Of a DNA stretch of 41,902 nucleotides, positions 33,401-41,902 are shown piece after piece. Made by a program: the position numbers and the translations under genes. The notes beneath the pieces were generated by a model. The model searched no databases and was not told the origin of the DNA. It saw only the letters and a program-made list of their open reading frames with translations. How positions within the stretch are numbered: the first letter of the stretch is position 1; the number at the start of each line of letters is the position of its first letter. This DNA comes from Seison nebaliae (Eukaryota; Rotifera; Pararotatoria; Seisonacea; Seisonidae), in NCBI GenBank assembly GCA_023231475.1, contig JALJEE010001086.1, positions 1 through 41,902 of the forward strand, in the 5' to 3' direction.

Positions 33401-34717
33401 ACAACAAATCGTCGAATTCAATTAATATTGATGAAACATCAGTAATAAGTGGCAGCACGAATAGTAGTACGGAGAAGAAAGTAATAAAATCAGAAGAAAC
33501 ACAAATTCAATTAAATGAGATAATTTCTGATTCCATCACTCAAGCCACCTCAATTGTTCCTAGTGAATCTCCTCCAATCACCACATCATCATCTATCTCG
33601 AAGAATAGTGAAAGTAATTCGATCGTTACTGCACTGGCATCAGACGTCGCAGCTAAAGCTTCCTTAGGTATTCAAGAATTTTTAAAAAAGCAACAACGTT
33701 TCCTCAATTCCACACAGAAGCAACCCACACAAAGTTTTATTTCTTTTATTTTTATAATTCTTTACTTCATATTTTTCTTAAATTTCAATTTTATAGCGAA
33801 CGTATCAATGATGAGAAATTCGATTGAACAACATAATAGAATAACATATTCTCAAAATAATCATGCTTCACTCTCACCTGAAACACGACCATCATATGAT
33901 GACAATAATGGAAATGTTGAATACGCTTTACCTAATCGACATCAACATCAATCTAATCATCATCAACAACAACAACAACAACAACATAATGATTCGCCCG
34001 ATTATCAGAATTCATACGAAGAGAATGATGGCCCCAATGGTAGTTTCGATGCAGAATTATTAAGTCTACAAGAAATGGAAAGAAAAGGTTCAAAATTATT
34101 TTTCTTCGAATATATTCAAGAATTATTTATTTCGACGTCAGGAATGATCAATGCCAGTCGTAACTGTTCAGCTTATACCATGAGACGTTGTATGTTAAAT
34201 GCGAAAGAAGAACTGGAATGTGTCGATACATTGAGAAAAGTTCTCCTTCTCATTTCATTCACTTTTACTTATTTCACTTAAATAGACTTTAGAGAATAAA
34301 CTCAAAGTTTCCTTACCTGATGATGTCGCTCCAGCTTTGTGTGACGGTGTAGTGCTTTGTCATTTCGTTAATCAATTACGACCAAAAATGGTTCCCTCAA
34401 TCTTCGTTCCATGTGCTAATACGGTTAGAATTTTGATATTCAAATTAAATCTTCTAATAGTTAAAATCAAATGTTCGGACACCAGCCGAAATTGTCGTTA
34501 GCGAAATGCAGAAGAAATGTGGAAAATTTTTTAATCGCTTGCAAAAAAATGGGTGTTATTGATGTTAATATTATTTTAAATTGACAACCGATGACGATAT
34601 TAATAATTTAATTTATTTTAGTTGGATTTATGTAGCGCATCAGAAATCATTGAATGCAAAAATACAATAAAGGTGGCGAGAACGGTAAGCAGTCTGGTTT
34701 ATCTGTGCAAGAAATGA
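30474..34717 (+). CDS. LRCH-type calponin-homology protein without visible leucine-rich repeats
   Basis: Exons 30474-31253, 32108-32743, 33268-33733, 33797-34087, 34142-34239, 34286-34423, 34486-34563 and 34622-34717 give about 860 residues. The last ~120 residues are a calponin-homology domain of the LRCH family: LENKLKVSLPDDVAPALCDG, VVLCHFVNQLRPKMVPSIF, PKLSLAKCRRNVENFLIACK, KMGV, DLCSAS and IKVARTVSSLVYL. It is preceded by the family's basic helical lead-in (YTMRRCMLNAKEELECVDTL). The other ~740 residues are disordered: acidic runs, Ser/Asn-rich, poly-Asn and poly-Gln. Fly and vertebrate LRCH proteins, which link to cytoskeleton and septin or DOCK partners, carry N-terminal leucine-rich repeats; I see none here. 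Exon 1 to 3 joins are the weakest. Introns of 63 and 54 nt near the end are stop-free multiples of three. Confidence 0.75.
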
Positions 34718-35164
34718 GACTATCAATTTAATTAATTTCATTTATTTCCTTACATATTTATTGCGGCAAACTCTCCTTCACGTCTTTTGTTCCTTCTACT
34801 TGTTTTGCTTCTTATCTATCTGTTCGTCGATTTGCTGAATTCCATTTCTTCCTCAACAATTCATATTGTCATTTACCACAACATCTTTGCTCTAGAATTT
34901 ACCATTATTTTCTCCTATAAATTTTCCATTCCATACAACTTGAAAAATAAGAAAGAATGATGGAAACCATCGAATACATGAAACTAAATTTAATTTCCTT
35001 TTTTCACTTGGATCACTTTATTTTCTTCTACTTAAAAAATTTAAATTCGGTTCATGTTGAAACTCCTCCAAATAATTCTACTGCTACTAAATCTTTACTT
35101 CACTTCCTTTTTCTGTTCTCAAGTTGACTCGTTTTCTCAATAAAATTTAAACTTCTCATTTTAG
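34718..35164. other. Spacer between LRCH-like gene and unrecognised 3' exons
   Basis: Pyrimidine-rich DNA ending in CTCATTTTAG, a good acceptor. It may contain the LRCH-like 3' UTR, then promoter and first exon(s) of the next gene. A possible coding start at 34959 (METIEYMKLNLISFFHLD) with donor GTTCAT joins in frame but has no independent support. Confidence 0.35.
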
Positions 35165-35715
35165 TATAGCACAATACAACGTGCACTTATTTCACAAACT
35201 AAAGCTACTTATCACACATCTATCAATCAAACGAAAATTATTTTTGCTTTACAACTCAAAAGAATTAGTTCATTTCTTCAATTATTGATTAGTAGAACTT
35301 TTCAGAAAATGAATTATTCTTTGCCATGTCTAACACTCGATTGGCATTGGAAGGAATTTTAATAGAAATTACGAAAAGTTTAAGAGAGAAGAGTAAACTA
35401 ATTTCACTCTATGAACATTTATGGTTGTTGGATGTGCGATTAAAACGTTTCACTTCCTTAACAACGGCGACGAAGAAAGCAATAAACAAATTATCACCCA
35501 ATCGTAACATCCATATCAACCAGATAATAAATGATAATCAGATTGAATCGAAAAAGAATATAAACATGAAGAAACCTCCAACAATGCCAAATGCAAAACC
35601 AAATTCGATTAATCACACATCTGAAGAGTTAGCAGACCTTCTACAAATTTATTATAATGAGCAATTACGTGCAAATAAATTGCAAGTTCATGATAACGAT
35701 TATACTCTAACTTAA
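35165..35715 (+). CDS. Unrecognised helical protein, 3' exons
   Basis: Exons 35165 to about 35267 and 35306-35715 join through a ~38-nt intron (donor GTTCAT, acceptor CTTTTCAG) into about 170 residues: TIQRALISQTKATYHTS, FALQLKRIKNELFFAMSNTR and LALEGILIEITKSLREKSKL, then LYEHLWLLDVRLKRF. The first ~100 residues look alpha-helical and coiled-coil-like and have clearly protein-like composition; the last 60 are Asn/Lys-rich. The start is upstream and uncertain. It could in principle be a downstream part of the LRCH-like gene through a GTAAGC donor at 34685, but that would cut the CH domain before its conserved end. It could be a small complex subunit; I cannot name it. Confidence 0.45.
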
Positions 35716-35857
35716 AATTTCCAAAATATAAATAAAAATTTCAAAAATTTTAAAAAGTCATTAATATTTTTTTAATTCAGAAAATGAATAGTTTCCATGA
35801 AAATTTTTATTATATATTCTTTTCTAACAAAATTAATGAGAGGATTTTCAATCATTA

Positions 35858-36576
35858 TCATTTTTTTGAAAATTTTCCATCTACAGATAAAAAGTAAAAA
35901 ACAAATGAGGAATAAGTTTGAACCTGTAGAATAATTCCATTTGTTCTCCGATAAAACCTCTCGATCAGGAAATTGGATATTTGGAAGATTCTTCAAATTG
36001 TTCATTGTATCTGGAAAGCAAAAATAAGTGGCGGTTCCTCCCAAGAACGTCGAATAAAATAATTTTCCGAACACTCCACCTTTAATTAAATTGAATGAAT
36101 TAAAAGTGGAAAAAGTTGTAAAAACTTCGATATGCGATTAATGGTCCCGAAAGGAAACTTATTCCGATTAATGTAAATTGAGGAATTTCATTCTTCTTCT
36201 CATTCCAGAAATCTGAAAAAAACTTCACAATCAATTTCTTTCGGTTAAAAGCAATTTATATACTTAACTTAGCCATAATCGTTTTTGTGACGTGCAAATC
36301 TCATCAACATTTTGAGAAATTGTCTTTTTAATAAAAGTTAAAAATATTTTATCGTATGTTTTCATATTTAAATATTAACAATTACTTGTTCTTTCAACTC
36401 ATCTTTTTGTGCAAATAATTTTTTGGTATCGATTAATTCTGGTAAATTTCCTTCTTCTTTTATCGATAATGATATTTGAGATTCTTCTTCTTTTGGATAA
36501 ATATTTAACTTAAAATATTGAATAATTTTCAAATAATTTAAAAAATAAGAACTTCGTTAATCTTTGAAATTTTCAT
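35858..36576 (-). CDS. MICOS complex subunit MIC26/MIC27 (apolipoprotein O-like)
   Basis: Exons 36553-36576, 36386-36508, 36269-36323, 36126-36212, 35924-36079 and 35858-35880 give 155 residues. ELNIYPKEEES matches the family start (LPIYTAPP-type). A helical stretch (ICTSQKRLWLNFWNEKKNEI) leads to PQFTLIGISFLSGPLIAYRS and GVFGKLFYSTFLGGTATYFC followed by FPDT. These are the two membrane segments of MIC26/MIC27, with the glycine-rich turn and the C-Y/F-P end. It acts at mitochondrial crista junctions. The protein is shorter than vertebrate forms and lacks their long C-terminal tail and an obvious presequence. The first exon is only eight codons. Five introns of 43-77 nt; four of five donors are GTT. 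If the last intron is retained, the ORF instead continues with a hydrophobic tail to 35772. Confidence 0.8.
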
Positions 36577-37964
36577 GATAATGGTGAACAATTTAAAGAC
36601 TAAAAAATATTACATGAAGAAGGATAAGTTCGTCAGCTAAAGTTTTGAGAGAAAAAAAGTCTTTAAAATTCTTGGAAATTAAAATGCAATCATTGAATTT
36701 TCTTCTACCCAATCAGTTTTATAACATGGAGAACATCACTTACTGGTAAGACGGTAACGAACAAGAAACTATTTTCGGAGCGGATTTTGAAATGTTAAAA
36801 TTAATTGCGAAAATTAAAAATGTGAATTGATTAAAATTTCTGTTTTCCATCAAGGACGAATTCTTAATTTAGCATAGTCGCTCTGCTTTTTTGTAAACTT
36901 TCAATTTGAGCATTATTAATTTACATTTTGGTAACAAATTTATCCTATTAGATGACTTGGTACCGAAAGCAAATTTTAATTCATTAGATTTATTGTTTCC
37001 TATAAGAAATTTTGAATTATGTTAACAAATTACCATTTTCTGTGAAAGTTGCTTCTTCAATTTTTTATTTATCTCTTTGATTTTTGAAACTCCCACATGG
37101 ATATACGTAATATGTATGTTGTAATATTAATTAATTGCATGATAAACTCTTCAAAGACACAAAAAATAAAGGGCTTAAAAATTGAATTCTATTAGGTTCA
37201 TGATCCTTTTTATCATTCTGAATTAAAATATTCAAATGAAAAATTTTACACGTTCAACTTTATCTTACAAGTTTAATTATAAATATGTTCATTTTTTTAT
37301 AATTTTCTTATTTAATAATTATATCTCTCTTTCTTAATGATTGATAGTTGTAGGAAAATGTGATGTGTACGATATCTATGGAATATAAAGGATGTTATGT
37401 ACATACATATCTTGAGATAAATAAGGAATATTAATGATTTCTATATAGGATTTAAATAATTATATTTTAAAAAATTATACCACAGTTTGAGAGCACGTGT
37501 AAATTTTTGATTTTCCAAACATTAATTTTTTGAAGATAGCTTAATATTTGAAATTAATGCCTTTGTCTATTGCTGTACAATGTGGTTATGGTTCATTTGT
37601 TTCAAGTAAGATATATTTGTGGTCCATGAAAGATTGTTAATATGATTTACATGTAGTCAAACGTTTATTTTTACAGTGGCACATTTGTCTATAAATCTCG
37701 AAGTATTATATTCATTATTTCACTTAAAGATAAGTTGGTCGATTGGTTAGATGCGCGCAATTTATTCTTTTATTTGAAATGATGTTTATTTTTGAGTGAT
37801 GTGCGGCCAAATTTCTGTATTACGCCTTCCCCATTACTCACGAACGATCTAATGATTTGTATCTTTTATTCATTTTTCGACAGAAAAAAAAAAAAAAATT
37901 TAAAAAAAATCCAAAAAAATCTTACACATTTTAGTGGCTAATTTGAAACAATATTCAACATATC
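36577..37964. other. Intergenic region, divergent MIC26/27 and PABP promoters
   Basis: 1.4 kb, very AT-rich, no supportable ORF. It lies between divergently transcribed genes, so both promoters are here. The last 85 bp hold the A-rich tract and a splice-acceptor-like TTTTAG described separately. Confidence 0.5.
37884..37919 (+). promoter_or_regulatory. Oligo(A) tracts directly upstream of the PABP start
   Basis: Three A runs (about 15, 8 and 7 nt: 37884-37898, 37902-37909, 37913-37919) lie 45-80 nt before the PABP ATG. Vertebrate PABPC1 mRNAs carry such an A-rich sequence in the 5' UTR, where PABP binds and represses its own translation. A TTTTAG at 37929-37934 could be an acceptor; if used, the tracts would be intronic and not in the mRNA. 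Confidence 0.45.
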
Positions 37965-39893
37965 ATGTCTTCTCAAATATCGAATGGAACAGGTGCAGTA
38001 GATCCCCCGAAAGCAGCCAATGCAAATCCCACGTTTAGGGCTCGCAACATGGCTGCATTGTATGTGTCGAATTTAAGTGAAAATGTTAAAGAGACGGAAC
38101 TTCATGGAATCTTTCATAAATATGGTCGACCAGAATCGGTTCGATTATGTCGCGATGCAGCCGGCAAATCATTGGGATATGGTTATGTCAACTACTTATC
38201 GGAATCGCAAGGTATTCTTTTTCTAAGAATTTCGTTTCATTTCTTTCTCTCTCTCCCACCCTTTTCTAGCAAGCGAAGCGATGTCTTCTCTCAATTTCAC
38301 TGTTCATTTTGGAAAGGAAATCCGAATCATGTGGAGTCAACCGAATCAGCAAATTCGCAAGAATGGAGTTGGAAATTTAATAATTCGCAACTTGCCCAAG
38401 ACGATGACGAACATTCAATTATATCATACTTTCAGAAAGTTTGGTACGATCATGTCTTGTCGAATTATGATGGATGAGAACAATGAATCTCGTGGTTATG
38501 GATATGTTCATTATACAGTGGAAGAAGATGCGAATAAAGTGATTGAGACAGTCAATGGAAAGACGATTGAGAAATGTGTGATAAAAGTCTCGAAATTCGT
38601 CCCTAAAGAAAAGAGGAAATCTGTAGAGAATCATTTCAACAATGTTTATGTGAAGAATTTCAAGGATGGATTAGATAGTGAGAGTCTCGCTAATCTCTTT
38701 TCCAAATTCGGTCCGATCACTCGAGCTAAAGTCATGAATGATGACGAAGGTCGAAGTAAAGGATTCGGTTTCGTTTGCTTCGAGAAATGGGAAAGTGCCG
38801 AACAGGCAGTTGAACAAATGAATAAATATATGTTGGAAGTGAAAGATACAACAGCGGTTAATGGAGAACCGAAAGTTCTACGATACGAATTATTCGTTGG
38901 AAAAGCGATGAAGAAAGCTGATCGTGAAGCGGCATTGAAGAAACAACATGCTCATTCGAAAGGCAATGGAATCACTTTATTAGTAAGATACATCAATGAA
39001 CAGGTCACTCAGAAACAAGTGCAGGATTATTTTTCGAAAATTGGTAAATTGAGTTCAGTGAATCTTCAAATGGATTCCAATGCTAAGACACAAAATGGTT
39101 TTATTGTTTACGAGAATCGAGAGAATGCCATTGATGCAATGGAACAGTTAAGTGGTACAACATTGGGAGGAAGTACAATTTATATTGTTGTTCAAAAATC
39201 GGATGAAATTAATGAATTAACACGACAACAACAAATGATGTATGGACGTCCACCATATTATCAGAACGGTAATGTGTTCACATCCGGAATTCCCAATATG
39301 CCACCGACATTTGTTGTGCCACCGGGAAATTATCGATTCCCTAATCCACGACCACAATGTTAGAGATTTGTTTTAAGTTTTTCATTAATTATTTTATTTA
39401 GACGCAATGACTCGAAACGATCAAGCTTTCCGACAAGGTAACGGACAAGTTCCGTCGATGGTGGTCAACAATGCAAACATGTCGTCGATGCCATATGGAA
39501 TGAGAGGTGGTATGACAAACCAACCTAACCAAGCCAGAAGTTAATTACTAGAAATAATTGAACAATTTTCTAAATAAATAAATTTCTATTAAAACTCCAT
39601 TTTTATGTTGACAATTGTCATTGTTATGTTCTCAATTTCTGTTTGGAACGAATCAACTTCTACCACACCATTTAGTCAGCGTTCAACCAAACATTCATCC
39701 CTATTCGGTTAACAATCTAAACGAACAAGGGCGAAGACCGATTGATCAGATTATTAGCCGAATTATGAATGAAGCGGGACCGATAAACCAAGAAATGATG
39801 GTAAAAATCACTAATAAGTGTGTAGGCATGAAAGCAGAGGAGTTTGAAGATCCAAAATTCTATCAAGAACTCATGAATGACATTAAAAAATGA
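37965..39893 (+). CDS. Cytoplasmic poly(A)-binding protein, divergent
   Basis: Exons 37965-38211, 38270-39358, 39402-39539 and 39676-39893 give 563 residues. Four RRMs are in the PABPC order: RRM1 (ALYVSNLSENV, GYGYVNYLSES, IRIMWSQP), RRM2 (NLIIRNLPKTM, RGYGYVHY), RRM3 (NNVYVKNFKDG, SKGFGFVCFEKWESA) and RRM4 (TLLVRYINEQV). IRIMWSQ and KNGVGNL are diagnostic of cytoplasmic PABP, which coats poly(A) tails and promotes translation. RRM3 has a ~20-residue insertion before the final strand (YMLEVKDTTAVNGEPKVLRY). RRM4 has NGFIVY instead of a KGFGFV-type RNP1. A linker rich in Pro, Met, Asn and Gln follows. The last exon (QIISRIMNEAG to KITNKCVG and NDIKK) may be a very diverged MLLE domain. Intron 3 contains an in-frame stop and AATAAA. 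Confidence 0.9.
39573..39578 (+). terminator. Candidate intronic poly(A) signal in the PABP gene
   Basis: AATAAA inside intron 3, about 30 nt after an in-frame TAA (39542-39544) reached by reading through the exon 3 donor. Use would give a ~492-residue isoform without the MLLE-like end. Confidence 0.35.
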
Positions 39894-41120
39894 ATCGAGA
39901 CTCCAGGAAATCGATAGACATATTGAAAGATTTCATTTTCCACATCCTATGAATTCCAGAAATAATATTCTTTCCCGTCATTTACTTAATTTGTTCCTCT
40001 TTATCTTTTTTTGCTGAAGATTTCTTTCATTAATCTAACACTTTTTTCTAACATCGATCTATCTCTATACCTAATAATCATCAATCATTCTCCTGATTGA
40101 TTATTCTTTTTCCTCTTTTTCTCATTCTTCCTCTTCTTTGTCATCATTTTTCCAATTCACTATAATTTTGAATGGACATTCTCCCTCTACCTTTCCCAAC
40201 AAACTAACCAATTAACCATTGTCTCATTATCATCAAATGAATGATGTATCTGACAAGATTTATTGGTTTCTTTTCAAATTTTTATTCTTTTCATTGTTGT
40301 CTCTAAACAATTCTTCTATATTTTCAAAAATCATTATTAGCCACTAAATTTTTCTTCATCTCAATTCATTCTCCAATTATCAATTATTCACTCAACATTA
40401 AATGATTTCACCAATTTAAGAACACAGATTGAACCACTATTAGGCTACTGTATTCAGACAACAATTGGCTAATTCTTGTCATGTGCGGAACATTCGCCAA
40501 GAGGGCATAATAAATTTTGAATTTTAAGTGAAATATGATTCCTTATCAGAAGATGCTCTTTGTTTTATTACCACCATAACGTTACTTGTTTCCAATTTTA
40601 CAATAAGACGTAGTTCAACTGAATAAAAAAGCCATATCAGTAAAATATAATTTTAAAAAAAAATGAACATCATTTAACATTTATCATTTCAAACGATTCT
40701 TGTTAAACGAGCCAGGTTTCGACCTTTAGTTTGTAGAATGTTAAATGATTTCCATACCGGACTAACTGATTAATTATATCTTACAAGCAAAAAACGATAT
40801 TTTAGCACACGCTTTTAAAGGAAAACGCTCTTCCACAATGTGATTTGAGGTCCGAACATTGTGAGTGATAGACACCTCTTCAGAATTAACAATGGAAACA
40901 TTGTACAGAAGATCCGTTATACTTACATTAAAGAAACGATATTGCCGTTTGATTTGACACCTGGATCTCCTGGATACATGGACGATTGTTTTCATTTAGC
41001 AGCTTGAAATTTCAAAAATTTGATTTCCTATAGGAAAAGATTAACTCTAATCCTCCACACACAGAGATTCCTAAACCTAAAAGCAAACGACCGAGAATTG
41101 TACTTCTACGAACACCGAAA
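39894..41120. other. 3' region of PABP and repeat-bearing intergenic DNA
   Basis: No supportable host gene. 39894-40440 is pyrimidine-rich and likely 3' UTR or spacer. From about 40750 the minus strand may continue the LINE fragment: 41160-41030 reads INFGVRRSTILGRLLLGLGI in a frame shifted from the RT piece. Sequence quality as protein is poor beyond that. Confidence 0.4.
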
Positions 41121-41312
41121 TTAATAGCCGGTTGCCAATGACGAGACGGATTCATAACAGAGATGATAAACAAATCTCAGAAAAGGAGCGTCGATATTAT
41201 AAAGGCGTAAATAATTTAGAGGGAATGAAACGTCAAAAGCTTTAGAAGCATCAAGAAAAAGAAGATTTAGAAAAACCTTCTGTTCTTTAGCGTAAGAAAT
41301 AATGAAGCGAAA
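41121..41312 (-). mobile_element. LINE (non-LTR) reverse-transcriptase fragment
   Basis: The minus strand reads FRFIISYAKEQKVFLNLLFL followed by DASKAFDVSFPLNYLRLYNI and DAPFLRFVYHLCYESVSS. DASKAFD is the motif A core (first catalytic Asp) of LINE reverse transcriptases, and the spacing to the following helix fits. The piece then leaves frame; downstream INFGVRRSTILGRLLL in the next frame resembles the G-V-R/P-Q-G region. There is no YADD motif, endonuclease or 3' end. A dead, 5'- and 3'-truncated copy; clade not assignable. Confidence 0.65.
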
Positions 41313-41313
41313 A

Positions 41314-41540
41314 GGGGCGTGCTTAGCGCAGTGGTCTACGCACGTTCCACGCATATTTGCGAAATAACGTACCCTGCAGCTCGATAGAGTCATATTGGGG
41401 CGTGCGTAACACAGTGGTTTATGCACGTTCCCAAAGCCACAACGATGGGACATACGTCTCACTGAGATCTCCTACCACTGACCGTACAGGAGATCGATCA
41501 GAAAATTTATCCCGACGGGAATTTAACTTAAAAAAAAAAG
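41314..41540 (+). mobile_element. tRNA-headed SINE, partly dimeric
   Basis: Two 35-nt direct repeats, 41314-41348 and 41397-41431, match at 30 of 35 bases (GGGGCGTGC...CAGTGGT...GCACGTTCC). The first contains TAGCGCAGTGG, a fit to the tRNA A box with a D-arm-like GCG/CGC stem; the second has TAACACAGTGG. No B box or acceptor-stem 3' half follows, so this is not a tRNA gene. The body after the second copy has an 8-bp stem (GATCTCCT/AGGAGATC, 41466-41473 with 41488-41495) and ends in a 10-nt A run near 41530. This fits a SINE with a duplicated head, lying next to a LINE fragment. Confidence 0.55.
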
Positions 41541-41789
41541 AATGTGGCAATGGTATAATTTAGTAGATTGTCAACCAATTTTAACATTAAAGATGAGATT
41601 CATATCGAACGACTGGAATTTAGAAAGAGGAATCTAGTTTCGCCTTTTTTTAATTTTTAATTTTAATTTCCTTTCCTGCATATCGGATACTTCCCTTGTG
41701 AGAGATGTATCGTTTGTAATCAAGAGAAATCGAAAATCTTAACAGACATTTCTCTTCCTTCCATGGATGGGGATATGAAAAACTGATTC

Positions 41790-41865
41790 ACTACATAAAT
41801 CTATAATAAATATAATAATAAAAATATAATAAAATAATATAATAAGAATATAAATAAAAAACTAA
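41790..41865. repeat. AT-rich low-complexity tract
   Basis: A run of ATAATA, AATATA and AAATAA variants at the right edge of the window, with hardly any G or C. No gene or motif is seen in 41541-41902 otherwise. Confidence 0.6.
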
Positions 41866-41902
41866 TCTGCTTCGTCCAATAATAATTCTTCATTTTTCTC
41901 CA

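Noticed and set aside
34685-35164. Intron joining the LRCH-like gene to the helical protein at 35165 via GTAAGC
   Set aside because: It is in frame with good signals, but the sequence past the donor (TVSSLVYL) matches the conserved end of the LRCH CH domain, so the gene more likely ends at 34717.
37733-37765. tRNA-like GTCGATTGGTTAGATGCGC upstream of PABP
   Set aside because: Only a D-arm-like fragment with no B box or stems around it; probably chance within the promoter.
41314-41400. tRNA gene at the A-box-like sequence
   Set aside because: No matching 3' acceptor stem, no T-arm/B box and no plausible anticodon arm; the same head recurs 83 bp later, so a SINE fits better.

Overview
This is a eukaryotic, AT-rich (roughly one third G+C by eye), gene-dense window. 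Coding exons are split by very small introns (mostly 43-83 nt) that end in TTTTCAG, TTTTAG or similar, so it comes from an animal with a compact genome. Conserved metazoan genes are present: O-GlcNAc transferase, ribosomal protein L22, the ESCRT-III subunit CHMP6/VPS20, a MICOS MIC26/MIC27 protein, a poly(A)-binding protein, an LRCH-type calponin-homology protein and an Nramp transporter. A small invertebrate (nematode-like or another compact bilaterian) fits best, but I cannot fix the phylum from this window. No bacterial features, CRISPR arrays, operons or virus-like elements were recognised.

Layout, left to right. 1-2110 (+): 3' part of a mucin-like type I membrane protein with an EGF-like module, its 5' end outside the window. 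2688-4349 (+): a divergent Nramp (SLC11) transporter in seven exons. 4582-9566: four related secreted proteins sharing a six-cysteine CUB-like domain, the first on the minus strand and the next three on the plus strand. Their C-termini differ (PWFT/PPGF repeats plus a Ser/Pro/Gly stalk; a Thr-rich basic tail; one PWFT unit plus EGF; a Thr-rich linker plus EGF). 9701-10247 (-): RPL22. 11837-16913 (+): complete O-GlcNAc transferase with a Gln-rich insert, a Gln/Asn-rich tail and one unusually long intron. 17429-20581 (-): a 1050-residue, single-exon, Ser/Thr-rich type I membrane protein. 21163-21540 (-): the Ly6/quiver module of a GPI-anchored protein. 21.5-25.2 kb: no supported gene, with one CA microsatellite.

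25178-26753 (+): an unrecognised split set of ORFs, possibly a decaying gene. 27305-28052 (+): CHMP6. 28309-29954 (+): a membrane protein with a PLAT-like domain and a Thr-rich stalk. 30474-34717 (+): an LRCH-type CH-domain protein without visible leucine-rich repeats. 35165-35715 (+): the tail of an unrecognised helical protein. 35858-36576 (-): MIC26/MIC27 of the mitochondrial MICOS complex. 37965-39893 (+): a divergent four-RRM poly(A)-binding protein. 40-41.9 kb: repeat-rich, with a tRNA-headed SINE and a LINE reverse-transcriptase fragment.

The most unusual signal is global. Of 43 introns I could place, 39 begin GTT rather than the usual GTA/GTG, including all nine in OGT, CHMP6 and RPL22, where homology fixes the exon ends. 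The other notable system is the CUB-like cluster with its PWFT/PPGF repeat. All exon structures were built by hand from reading frames, splice signals and remembered family sequences; none was confirmed by alignment software or transcripts.
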